A DNA stretch of 64,000 bases from Pseudoalteromonas sp. MMG007 (lineage in GTDB: Bacteria > Pseudomonadota > Gammaproteobacteria > Enterobacterales > Alteromonadaceae): positions 343,427-407,426 of the forward strand of contig NZ_JAGJEI010000002.1 of the NCBI RefSeq assembly GCF_018100985.1, read 5' to 3'. Positions 21,813-29,357 of this stretch are shown piece by piece; position 1 is the first letter of the stretch, and the number at the start of each line of letters is the position of its first letter. Both the position numbers and the translations under genes were made by a program. Under the pieces are notes generated by a model that saw only the letters and a list, made by a program, of their open reading frames with translations, searched no databases and had not been told where the DNA came from.

Positions 21813-22139
21813 TTAAAACGGCATTTTCATACCTGGTGGTAATTGCATACCGCCAGTTACTTTGCCCATGCGCTCTTGTGTTTCATCAGCCACGCGACGT
21901 ACAGCGTCATTACATGCTGCTGCTAATAAATCTTCAATCATGTCTTTGTCGTCTTCCATTAAACTTTCATCAAGCTCAACACGACGTACATTATGGTTAC
22001 CAAGCATAGTTACTTTAACTAGGCCTGCGCCCGCTTCACCTACAACTTCTAGTGTTGCGATTTCGTCTTGGGCTTTTTGCATGCGCTCTTGCATTTGCTG
22101 CGCTTGCTTCATCATGTTACCCATTCCACCTTTAAACAT
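21813..22139 (-). CDS. ybaB: YbaB/EbfC nucleoid-associated protein
   Basis: A 108-residue dimeric DNA-binding protein of the YbaB/EbfC family. It begins with [21 protein letters not shown] and carries the conserved [19 protein letters not shown] core. It lies between dnaX and recR, 59 bases after the dnaX stop. The start follows an AAAGAAAGAGAG stretch. Confidence 0.95.
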   Translation of the reverse strand: MFKGGMGNMMKQAQQMQERMQKAQDEIATLEVVGEAGAGLVKVTMLGNHNVRRVELDESLMEDDKDMIEDLLAAACNDAVRRVADETQERMGKVTGGMQLPPGMKMPF

Positions 22140-22198
22140 AATTTTCTCTCTTTCTTTTAAACTTTAATTGTCATGAAGATAAGGGCGATTGTATTTAA

Positions 22199-24721
22199 TT
22201 ACAATGCCTGAATGCTATTTTCGTCAATTTCCGCGCTAAATACTTGCTGAAACTGCACTATATTTTCATCCGCTGTGATCACATCGATTGCTTGTTGATG
22301 ACGACCTACATCTATTTTTTGTTGAATTAAGTAAGGTGAATCTATCACCCCTTTTGCAAAATTAATGCTAAGCGATACGTTATGCTCGTAAATGCTTGAT
22401 AGTGCTGCATCTAATTTTTGGCGAAGTACAGGTGTATCTAAATGCTTTTGCGATTCATCAACATCAATATGCAAGTTGTTACCTTGCTTAGTAAAAATGG
22501 AGTGCAACGCAAACTGGCGCATACGACCCCCTAAGCCCATACGCTTAATTAAATAAGCCCATTCATCTTGCTGATGTGCAAATCTAATTTCGCTGATCGG
22601 ACTTTGAAAATCATCAGGCACTGGAATACTAGGCTCTTCAGAGGCGGCTTCTACCACTTTTTGAGGATTAATTTGCTCAAGTAACTCTGGCGCTAAGTTT
22701 TCAGTAATTGTTTGATGTTTTTCTTTAAAATCAATCTTACGTGCAGGTTTTGTATTTGCTTGATTAAGTGGCTCTGTTTGGCTCCCTGTTACTGGGAGCT
22801 CATGCTTTTTTTCACTCTCACCTGCGCTATTGGTTGCCCATGGAGGTGCGTCATCAATTGCATCATAACTTGGTGTAATTTCATTGCTCGCCGCTGGCTC
22901 TGCATTTTGGCTAGATTCACCTTTTGGCATTCTAGGATGCTGGCTAGGTTCTTTTGCAGTTGGCTTGGTTAGCTGCTCTGATGTGTTATTTTCATCTGTG
23001 CAAGTGTTCGCACCTGATAACCTGCCTGCGCCTGATATATTTCTGTCACGTAATATACGGGCTATAGCAGATTGCGCCTGAGCGTCTTGCTCTGCAATTG
23101 GTGTACTCGTATTTTGGCTAACTGCACTTTCACTTGATGCCGGCTCAGAAGGTGACTCTGAATTAGTGCTTTGCGCAGGGTTAAAGCCCTGATCTACGGC
23201 ACTACTCATTATATCGTCAAATTGCGAAGCGAGTGTTTGTTCAGCATTGCTATGCTGCATATAAGCTTCATTTTCACTTTGACGCTGAGCTTGTTCATCT
23301 GAAATTACAGTACTTTTTGGCTGCTCATTAACATGTTCAGGTTGTTGAACTGACGGCTTAGCCTCGGCTGCACTGGGCTGCATATTCAAAACTTCATCGG
23401 CAACAAACGGCTCTTTCGCAGGTGGTACTTGAACCATTGACTCTTGTTTTTGAGTGTCTGGCTGTGAAGTATTATCTAAAGCTTGTGTGCTGCTAATTGA
23501 AGGAATACTTTGGCTAACTGTTGTGTTTTGCGGTGTTTTATTTTTATTTAATATATCTCGCAATGCACTCGCTTTACTTGGTTTATTCTCAGCAGGCTCT
23601 TGAGCTGCTAAAGGCGTAGCCTGTTTATGCTCAGTTTGCGTAGGCTCAAATGCTAACAGTCTTAACATTATCATTTCAAAGCCTAGGCGAGGCTCTGGTG
23701 CCCACTGTAAATCTTTTTTACCATTTAACAGGAGTTGGTAATACACTTGAATCTGTTGCGCACTCGTATGCTGAGCAACGTGTGCAATATAATCAACGTT
23801 TTTTTCATCAAGTGCTGCAGCTTCAGGAACAAGCTGGCTTAATTGGACTAAATGCGTAAGTGCAATTAAATCATCAAGTAATGCTACATAATTTGGGTTA
23901 CGACTCGCTACTTGCGCTATTTCATTCATAAGCGCTGCGCCATCTTGCGCTAGTAATGCGGCAAGTAAACTTTGGCTATAATGCGTATCCATTAAACCAA
24001 GCATAGTTTGTACTGCTTGATTATTTATATCTCCATTTGTTTGCGCTATCGCTTGGTCAGTTAAACTAAGTGCATCGCGCATACTGCCATCAGCCGCTTT
24101 TGCAATAATACTAAGCGCATCATTTTCAAAACTTAGTTGCTCATGAGTTAATACATGCTCAAGCTGAGTTTTAATTTCACTTTGCGATAGAGCATTTAAG
24201 TTAAACTGTAAACAACGAGATAAAATAGTGACAGGTAATTTTTGTGGATCGGTGGTCGCTAATAAAAACTTCACATGCTCTGGAGGCTCTTCTAAGGTTT
24301 TTAAAAGGGCATTAAAGCTATGCTTTGAGAGCATGTGAACTTCATCTATTAGGTATACTTTATAACGCCCGCGCGTTGGCGCATATTGCACGTTATCGAG
24401 TATTTCGCGGGTATCTTCTACTTTAGTACGAGAGGCTGCATCTATTTCAAGTAAGTCAATGTAACGACCTGCTTCTATATCAGTACAACTACTACACTTT
24501 CCACACGGAGATGCAGAAATGCCTTCATCACAGTTTAAGCTTTTAGCAAAGATACGCGCAATAGTGGTTTTACCCACACCTCGGGTTCCAGTGAATAAAT
24601 ACGCGTGATGCAGTCTATTTTGCGTAAGCGCATTAACCAGCGCTTGTTTAACATGAGACTGCCCAACCAATTCATGAAAGGTTTGTGGACGCCATTTTCT
24701 CGCTAGAACCTGATAACTCAT
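22199..24721 (-). CDS. dnaX: DNA polymerase III tau (and possibly gamma) subunit
   Basis: Clamp-loader ATPase of 840 residues. The AAA+ module (residues 1 to about 240) has GTRGVGKTT, zinc cysteines in NCDEGISASPCGKCSSC, and LIDEVHML. Then come the lid and collar domains. A long low-complexity region rich in Gln, Ser, Ala and Glu (about residues 370-690) follows, and then the C-terminal tau domain that binds polymerase alpha and DnaB. The linker is long compared with E. coli tau (643 residues). I saw no A-AAA-AAG in frame with a hairpin, so programmed frameshifting to make gamma is not supported here. It lies 3 bases after apt. Confidence 0.96.
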   Translation of the reverse strand: MSYQVLARKWRPQTFHELVGQSHVKQALVNALTQNRLHHAYLFTGTRGVGKTTIARIFAKSLNCDEGISASPCGKCSSCTDIEAGRYIDLLEIDAASRTKVEDTREILDNVQYAPTRGRYKVYLIDEVHMLSKHSFNALLKTLEEPPEHVKFLLATTDPQKLPVTILSRCLQFNLNALSQSEIKTQLEHVLTHEQLSFENDALSIIAKAADGSMRDALSLTDQAIAQTNGDINNQAVQTMLGLMDTHYSQSLLAALLAQDGAALMNEIAQVASRNPNYVALLDDLIALTHLVQLSQLVPEAAALDEKNVDYIAHVAQHTSAQQIQVYYQLLLNGKKDLQWAPEPRLGFEMIMLRLLAFEPTQTEHKQATPLAAQEPAENKPSKASALRDILNKNKTPQNTTVSQSIPSISSTQALDNTSQPDTQKQESMVQVPPAKEPFVADEVLNMQPSAAEAKPSVQQPEHVNEQPKSTVISDEQAQRQSENEAYMQHSNAEQTLASQFDDIMSSAVDQGFNPAQSTNSESPSEPASSESAVSQNTSTPIAEQDAQAQSAIARILRDRNISGAGRLSGANTCTDENNTSEQLTKPTAKEPSQHPRMPKGESSQNAEPAASNEITPSYDAIDDAPPWATNSAGESEKKHELPVTGSQTEPLNQANTKPARKIDFKEKHQTITENLAPELLEQINPQKVVEAASEEPSIPVPDDFQSPISEIRFAHQQDEWAYLIKRMGLGGRMRQFALHSIFTKQGNNLHIDVDESQKHLDTPVLRQKLDAALSSIYEHNVSLSINFAKGVIDSPYLIQQKIDVGRHQQAIDVITADENIVQFQQVFSAEIDENSIQAL

Positions 24722-24724
24722 CGA

Positions 24725-25270
24725 TTACTCGCCTTCAAATTCAACCAATTTTAGAATTTTAATACCCATTTTTTCGATGCGCTGTTCGCCGCCAAGCTCT
24801 GGTAGTGAAACAACAAATGCTGCATCAGTTGCTTCCCCACCAAGCTTATTTACAAGCTTAGCCGTTGCTTCAATTGTGCCGCCTGTCGCAAGTAAGTCAT
24901 CAACTAACAACACTTTGTCGCCTGGTACTATTGCATCAACATGAAGCTCAAGTGTGTCTTCACCATATTCTAATAAGTAGTCTTGGCGAATAACTTCACG
25001 TGGTAATTTACCTGGCTTACGCACAGGAATAAATGGAATACCTAAAGCATAAGATAAAGGTGCACCAAAAATAAAGCCACGTGATTCTGTACCAATAATT
25101 TTAGTAAAACCTTGATCTTTATACTCGCTTATAAAAGCATCAATTGTTGCTTTAAACGCGTCAGGGTTTGCCATTAATGTGGTTACATCGCGAAACATAA
25201 TGCCCGCTTTTGGATAATCAGCAATTGTAGTTATGCTGTTTTTGATAATCGCTGGTGTTACTTGAGTCAT
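24725..25270 (-). CDS. apt: Adenine phosphoribosyltransferase
   Basis: Salvages adenine to AMP with PRPP. The 181 residues show [13 protein letters not shown] at the N-terminus, [13 protein letters not shown], and the PRPP-binding motif [13 protein letters not shown]. It is the first gene of the apt-dnaX-ybaB-recR operon, the same order as in enterobacteria. Confidence 0.97.
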   Translation of the reverse strand: MTQVTPAIIKNSITTIADYPKAGIMFRDVTTLMANPDAFKATIDAFISEYKDQGFTKIIGTESRGFIFGAPLSYALGIPFIPVRKPGKLPREVIRQDYLLEYGEDTLELHVDAIVPGDKVLLVDDLLATGGTIEATAKLVNKLGGEATDAAFVVSLPELGGEQRIEKMGIKILKLVEFEGE

Positions 25271-25403
25271 AATTTTAACTGCTCAATGGTTCATATTACA
25301 AAGCAGGTGATTATAACCTTAACTGACCTTAAATTGCGAGTTTGCAATAATTATAAAGAGAAAGAATGGGAAGATTTACAAGGATTAAAATTAAAAGGGT
25401 CAA

Positions 25404-25423
25404 GGCTGATGCAAACAACAGCC
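25404..25423 (-). terminator. Terminator after the 40-residue membrane protein gene
   Basis: GGCTGATG pairs with CAACAGCC, with one mismatch, around CAAA. On the minus strand it is followed by a T-rich stretch, 18 bases past the stop. Confidence 0.5.
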
Positions 25424-25441
25424 TCTCGATGCAAATGCATT

Positions 25442-25564
25442 TTAAGTTAAGCTAGTGATCCAGCCTAAAATCGCATTTAAACAACCAATACCCGCAAATA
25501 CCGCTAAAAAAGCAATAAAGTAAGTAGCGTTAAACGGATCTTTAAAATCTTTATCATCTGACAT
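25442..25564 (-). CDS. Small single-pass membrane protein, 40 residues
   Basis: A short open frame with an acidic and charged N-terminus (MSDDKDFKDPFN) and then one hydrophobic segment of about 20 residues (YFIAFLAVFAGIGCLNAIL), ending in GWITSLT. AAAAGG precedes the ATG by about 10 bases, and a plausible terminator follows the stop. It is encoded on the same strand, 72 bases downstream of the DUF2063 gene of the HvfABC-like locus. I do not recognise the family. The composition argues for a real inner-membrane microprotein. Its link with the locus is only positional. Confidence 0.6.
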   Translation of the reverse strand: MSDDKDFKDPFNATYFIAFLAVFAGIGCLNAILGWITSLT

Positions 25565-25636
25565 GGGTACAACCTTTTATTAAGCACGATAAATTAGGTT
25601 GCCATGATAGACGATGTAAAAACATCTATAAAGGGC

Positions 25637-26389
25637 TTAATCTTGATTTTTTGTCACTATTACTCTGCGCTCCGCCATTGCATTAAGCGTAGCAAGTGCG
25701 CCTTGGTTTATTTGTTCTGGGCTAAACTGTGGAGCATGGCTTAATACTTGTTCACAAATTTCGTCAAAGGTAATGCCATTACTATTTTCAATAATTGAAA
25801 GTAATAAAGCCGTCATTGCATTGGTTGCCAAAAATTGCACATCGTCTTGTGCATCTCTATAAACAACAAAATAACTTGGTTGCTCGGCTGGGTGCTTAGG
25901 TTGAAAGTCTACACTGATAGTTTGAACCGGATATTGGTAACTTAAATTACGCGCTGTAACCGATAAGTATAGCGGAGCATCTGTAATATCAGTTGCATTG
26001 AGCTTTTGCTCTTGCTGATTATCCATAGCAATAGATACATCAAGCTCTATCCATTCGTAATGAGCAAGCTCTAACATAAAGGGAGGATCATTTTTTTGTA
26101 TTTTATAATCACTTGATAAGTAATTAATGAATTCGCCTGCTATATCTAAAAAGTATGGTGAATGGCAATCATGGTTACTAAAAAATTGCCTAACGAGCTT
26201 TTTCCATTGTTTGTCGCTATATAAGGTTTTCAATACCGGAAAACCTGATGAAATAAATCCATCTACATTATTAAAAAATAAGTCACGATAAATAGCCATT
26301 CGCCTGTCTTCTATGTCGCTGGGCTTTTTATTTTGTTGAGGCTGGCGAATATGTGCCATAAATTCGTTTTGTACTTCAATAAAACTCAT
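25637..26389 (-). CDS. hvfC: HvfC/BufC-type DUF2063 partner protein
   Basis: A 250-residue protein of the DUF2063 (HvfC/BufC) family. It forms a complex with the MNIO enzyme and helps present the precursor peptide. The N-terminal DUF2063 domain runs from FIEVQNEFMAHIRQP to about residue 90, with the typical YRDLFFNNVDGFISSGFPVL. A less conserved C-terminal domain follows. I use the ATG at 26389, which matches the family N-terminus. A GTG at 26422 overlapping the hvfB stop is possible and would add 11 residues. It directly follows hvfB, so the two are cotranscribed. Confidence 0.85.
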   Translation of the reverse strand: MSFIEVQNEFMAHIRQPQQNKKPSDIEDRRMAIYRDLFFNNVDGFISSGFPVLKTLYSDKQWKKLVRQFFSNHDCHSPYFLDIAGEFINYLSSDYKIQKNDPPFMLELAHYEWIELDVSIAMDNQQEQKLNATDITDAPLYLSVTARNLSYQYPVQTISVDFQPKHPAEQPSYFVVYRDAQDDVQFLATNAMTALLLSIIENSNGITFDEICEQVLSHAPQFSPEQINQGALATLNAMAERRVIVTKNQD

Positions 26390-26414
26390 AATTGCATACT
26401 CTTTTAAACAAATA

Positions 26415-27272
26415 TTAAGCACTTTGCTTAGTTAAAGACGAATTTAAATACTTACTTTGTAGCTTATGAATGATGTCTAGCTCTTTAGTTAATACATTCA
26501 TCTCAGGAATATTAAAATCTCGCTCAAGCAACGTCGGAAATACGCCATGCTTTGCATATGCTTTATCTAGCAATTCCCACACAGGGTCTATAACATCAGC
26601 ACCATGGGTATCGACAATTAAATCTTCCGCTTCATTATAGTGTCCTGCAACATGACCATAAGCGATACGCTTTGAAGGCAGCCCATTTAAAAACTCTTCA
26701 GCATTGTATCCATGATTGATTGAGTTAACATAAATATTATTAACATCGAGCAATAGCTTACAATCAGCTTGCTCTAAAATAGTATTGGTGAACTCAAGCT
26801 CAGATAACTCTTGACCAGGCGCACCATAGTAAGAAACATTCTCTATCGCTATTTGGCGCTCTAAAATATCCTGTACTTGCTTAATGCGAGGAACAACATG
26901 TGCGATTGCATCTTGAGTAAACGGAATTGGCATTAAATCGTACATATGACCCGTGCCCGAGCAATAACTTAAATGCTCACTAAATATTTTAATATTGTGC
27001 TCATCAAAAAACGTTTTAAGTGACTTAACAAATTCGATATCTAATGGCTCAGGTGAACCAATAGAAAGCGATAATCCATGACATACAAAGTTATTAGCAT
27101 CAGTTAATGTTTTAAATTGCTTTTTAAATCGACCGCCTAACTTGAGCCAGTTCTCTGGTGCTACTTCCATAAAATCTACTTGGTGAGGTATATTTTCAAG
27201 TAATTCATCAAGCATCTCACGACGAAGCCCGAGCCCTACCATGCCAAAGTCGGTATTTTGAGTTGTTTTCAT
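26415..27272 (-). CDS. hvfB: HvfB/BufB-type multinuclear iron enzyme (MNIO, DUF692)
   Basis: A 285-residue TIM-barrel enzyme of the DUF692/MNIO family, related to MbnB. In characterised relatives it uses two or three irons to convert Cys residues of a precursor peptide to oxazolone-thioamide or thiooxazole groups. Candidate iron ligands are visible in order: His in CHGLSLSIG, Glu and His in SEHLSYC, Glu in IENVSYYG, Asp, Asn and His in LLDVNNIYVNSINHGY, His in GHVAGHYN, His and Asp in DTHGADVID, and Glu in LLERDFNIPE. AAGGAG stands 6 bases before the ATG. The precursor gene with ten EGKCG motifs lies just upstream. Confidence 0.92.
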   Translation of the reverse strand: MKTTQNTDFGMVGLGLRREMLDELLENIPHQVDFMEVAPENWLKLGGRFKKQFKTLTDANNFVCHGLSLSIGSPEPLDIEFVKSLKTFFDEHNIKIFSEHLSYCSGTGHMYDLMPIPFTQDAIAHVVPRIKQVQDILERQIAIENVSYYGAPGQELSELEFTNTILEQADCKLLLDVNNIYVNSINHGYNAEEFLNGLPSKRIAYGHVAGHYNEAEDLIVDTHGADVIDPVWELLDKAYAKHGVFPTLLERDFNIPEMNVLTKELDIIHKLQSKYLNSSLTKQSA

Positions 27273-27290
27273 TATTGTCTCCTTAAAGCA

Positions 27291-27312
27291 AAAAGGGCCT
27301 TATGGCCCTTTT
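27291..27312 (-). terminator. Hairpin between the precursor gene and hvfB
   Basis: AAAAGGGCC pairs perfectly with GGCCCTTTT around TTAT, and on the minus strand a T-run follows. It lies 45 bases after the precursor stop and 19 bases before the hvfB start. This would partly end transcription and give more precursor than enzyme, as is common in peptide-modification operons. Confidence 0.75.
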
Positions 27313-27356
27313 AGTATAACTGCAGCTAAATAGCTCAGGCAATTACATCAAAATGA

Positions 27357-27740
27357 TTATTGGCCGCCACACTTGCCTTCACCACATTTACCTTCTTTTT
27401 TACCTTTTGCGTCGCCACCGCATTTACCTTCGCCGCACTTACCTTCTTTTTTACCTTTTGCGTCGCCGCCACATTTTCCTTCGCCGCACTTACCTTCTTT
27501 TTTACCTTTTGCGTCGCCGCCACATTTACCTTCGCCGCACTTACCTTCTTTTTTATCTTTTGCGTCGCCGCCACATTTCCCTTCGCCGCATTTACCTTCT
27601 GCAGCATCTAATTGATAACCTGTAACTAGCTCTTGGAACTCAAATGGGTTAGCTTGTGCATCTACCGATACAAAACTTGCAGAGCCAACAACTACTGCAC
27701 CTAATGTTAACGCGATTGTATTTTTTTTAACTGTATTCAT
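27357..27740 (-). CDS. hvfA: HvfA-type copper-binding RiPP precursor with ten EGKCG motifs
   Basis: A 127-residue secreted precursor. Residues 1-30 form a Sec signal peptide ending AQA before NPF. Residues 31-47 (NPFEFQELVTGYQLDAA) match the HvfA leader-like region. From residue 48 to 125 there are five 17-residue repeats of the form EGKCGEGKCGGDAKGKK, giving ten EGKCG motifs with Cys at 51, 56, 68, 73, 85, 90, 102, 107, 119 and 124. In Haemophilus HvfA, EGKCG cysteines are modified by HvfB-HvfC to copper-binding oxazolone-thioamide pairs. I use the ATG at 27740, with GAGAG before it. A TATAAT lies at 27764-27769. The product name is inferred from motif and context. Confidence 0.9.
   Translation of the reverse strand: MNTVKKNTIALTLGAVVVGSASFVSVDAQANPFEFQELVTGYQLDAAEGKCGEGKCGGDAKDKKEGKCGEGKCGGDAKGKKEGKCGEGKCGGDAKGKKEGKCGEGKCGGDAKGKKEGKCGEGKCGGQ
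27366..27599 (-). repeat. 51-bp tandem repeat coding the EGKCG units
   Basis: Four full 51-base units and a fifth shortened one, nearly identical in DNA as well as protein. The few differences include a Gly to Asp change in the first unit and several silent ones. Such repeats can gain or lose units by recombination or slippage. Confidence 0.92.
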
Positions 27741-27763
27741 AATGTGACTCTCTTTAATCAAGG

Positions 27764-27782
27764 ATTATATTGTAGAACTACA
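27764..27782 (-). promoter_or_regulatory. hvfA promoter with an adjoining palindrome
   Basis: On the minus strand TATAAT (27764-27769) is preceded immediately by the perfect palindrome TGTAGAACTACA (27771-27782, as read on the plus strand), which fills the space just upstream of the -10. Slightly further out TACATACA (27780-27787) pairs with TGTATGTA (27802-27809). This could be a repressor or copper/iron regulator site; the regulator is not identified. Confidence 0.5.
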
Positions 27783-27974
27783 TACACAATTTTTGTGTTT
27801 GTATGTAACTGGTATAGTTAAGAAGACCCGAATGAAAATAAAATCTTTCATTTATTTTCATTTTTTTTACTATTCACTTTATTCAAATAAATATGGACGA
27901 CAAATACAGATTTATCAATTTAACTTTTACGGTTAAACTACGCGTCCAATTTTTAGCAAAACATTAAATATTTT

Positions 27975-28958
27975 ATGAAGCTTGTTTTAGCGCCTATGGA
28001 AGGTGTTGTTGATTTCAAAATGCGCCAGCTACTTACCGATATAGGTGGGTTTGACCTATGTGTTACTGAATTTGTAAGGGTCGTAGAAGCATGCTTACCC
28101 GACAAAGTATTTCATAGGTTTTGTCCTGAGCTTCACAATAATGGTTACACTCGTTCAGGTACGCCAGTACGTATTCAGTTGCTTGGACAAGAAGCAAGCC
28201 CTCTTGCTGAAAATGCAGTAAGAGCAATTGCACTTGGCTCTCATGGCGTTGACCTAAACTTTGGTTGCCCTGCAAAAACGGTTAATAAAAGTCGTGGTGG
28301 TGCAGTGCTACTAAAAGATCCAGAGCATATGTACACTATTATTAAAGCGGTAAGAGACGCGGTAGATAATAAACATGAAGTAAGTGCAAAAATTCGTTTA
28401 GGATTTGACGATGACTCTAATAGTCAAGAAATAGTTGATGCAGTAGTAAACGCAGGTGCAAATAGCGTCGCTATACATGCGCGCACTAAACGAGATGGTT
28501 ATAACCCTCCCGCATACTGGGAAAAAATTCCACCAATCATAAAAAACAAAAATATTGCAGTAGTTGCTAATGGCGAGATTTGGCAGGTTGAGGATGCTTT
28601 ACTGTGCCAAAAACGCAGTGGTTGCAGCGATTTAATGCTAGGGAGAGGCGCGCTTTCCCATCCCGATTTAGCAAAAAAAATAAAAGCTCATGTTAATAAT
28701 GAACAATATAATACTTTAGAGTGGGAACATATAATTTATCATCTAATTCATTCTGCTATCCACCAAGACCCAGCAAAGGATGAAAAATATTTTGCATCAC
28801 GAACTAAGCAATGGCTCGGTTACTTAAAACGTCAATACCCAGAAGCAATTGAGTTATTCGATGAAATTAGACGTTTGAAAAGTAAAGAGGATGTGGCGAA
28901 TGTATTGAAAAAATACGCCAAAGCGCCGCAACTTGATTCAAATCATAACAGTAAATAA
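27975..28958 (+). CDS. dusC: tRNA-dihydrouridine synthase C
   Basis: FMN enzyme that makes dihydrouridine in tRNA (position 16 for E. coli DusC). The 327 residues begin MKLVLAPMEGVVDF. DLCVTEFVRVVEACLPDKVFHR is diagnostic of the DusC subgroup; it is followed by GTPVRIQLLGQ, and the catalytic Cys lies in DLNFGCPAKTVNKSRGG. It is transcribed divergently from hvfA. The start at 27975 fits the family N-terminus; no strong ribosome binding site is seen. Confidence 0.94.
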   Translation: MKLVLAPMEGVVDFKMRQLLTDIGGFDLCVTEFVRVVEACLPDKVFHRFCPELHNNGYTRSGTPVRIQLLGQEASPLAENAVRAIALGSHGVDLNFGCPAKTVNKSRGGAVLLKDPEHMYTIIKAVRDAVDNKHEVSAKIRLGFDDDSNSQEIVDAVVNAGANSVAIHARTKRDGYNPPAYWEKIPPIIKNKNIAVVANGEIWQVEDALLCQKRSGCSDLMLGRGALSHPDLAKKIKAHVNNEQYNTLEWEHIIYHLIHSAIHQDPAKDEKYFASRTKQWLGYLKRQYPEAIELFDEIRRLKSKEDVANVLKKYAKAPQLDSNHNSK

Positions 28959-28971
28959 TAAACTCTAGATA

Positions 28972-29016
28972 ATATCAGTATAACGAAAAGGCAATTTTTA
29001 AAGGTTATACTGATAT
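28972..29016. repeat. 13-bp inverted repeat spanning the start codon of the DksA-like gene
   Basis: ATATCAGTATAAC (28972-28984) is perfectly complementary to GTTATACTGATAT (29004-29016). The 19-base loop holds AAAGG, the likely ribosome binding site, and the ATG at 29015 lies in the right arm. Confidence 0.7.
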
Positions 29017-29341
29017 GCACCATCAGCAAAAACTTGATCAGGAAATAGCTAAAGTCCAATCAGCTATAATGGCAATGCTCTCTGAATCTCCCCTTTCATG
29101 CTATCAGCAATTGAAATACGAATTATCTAGCATTAAAAAAAGCGAGTGGATTGATCATATAGGCCAAAAGCTAGGGCCTGAATACACCCCCTTAATAAGT
29201 AGAATGATTCAACTTGAAGCTGCAATAAGTCAGATAGAGATAGGTCAGTACGGGTATTGCTGCGACTGTGAACAAGAGCTGCCTTCAGCCTTACTTGAAA
29301 AAGATCCAGCCACACAGCGCTGCGATAAGTGTGCTAAATAA
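29015..29341 (+). CDS. DksA/TraR-type zinc finger protein
   Basis: A 108-residue protein with a predicted helical N-terminus and a C-terminal C4 zinc finger: CCDCEQELP at residues 82-90 and RCDKC at 102-106. This is the arrangement of DksA/TraR family proteins, which enter the secondary channel of RNA polymerase. It lacks the DxxDxA coiled-coil tip motif of true DksA, so it is a small paralogue of unknown role. The start codon is inside a 13-bp inverted repeat that could limit translation. Confidence 0.82.
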   Translation: MHHQQKLDQEIAKVQSAIMAMLSESPLSCYQQLKYELSSIKKSEWIDHIGQKLGPEYTPLISRMIQLEAAISQIEIGQYGYCCDCEQELPSALLEKDPATQRCDKCAK

Positions 29342-29357
29342 GCACACTTACTGAATA

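Noticed and set aside
23480..23640. Programmed frameshift site in dnaX for a gamma subunit
   Set aside because: The A-rich stretches here are not in the A-AAA-AAG phase and no stem follows.
27366..27599. Possible CRISPR array
   Set aside because: The repeats are contiguous without unique spacers and code for the EGKCG protein.
27353..27625. Open frames on the plus strand and in other frames across the hvfA repeats
   Set aside because: They are mirror images of the repeated coding sequence, with strange Leu/Tyr/Arg or Pro/Ser repeats and no ribosome binding sites.
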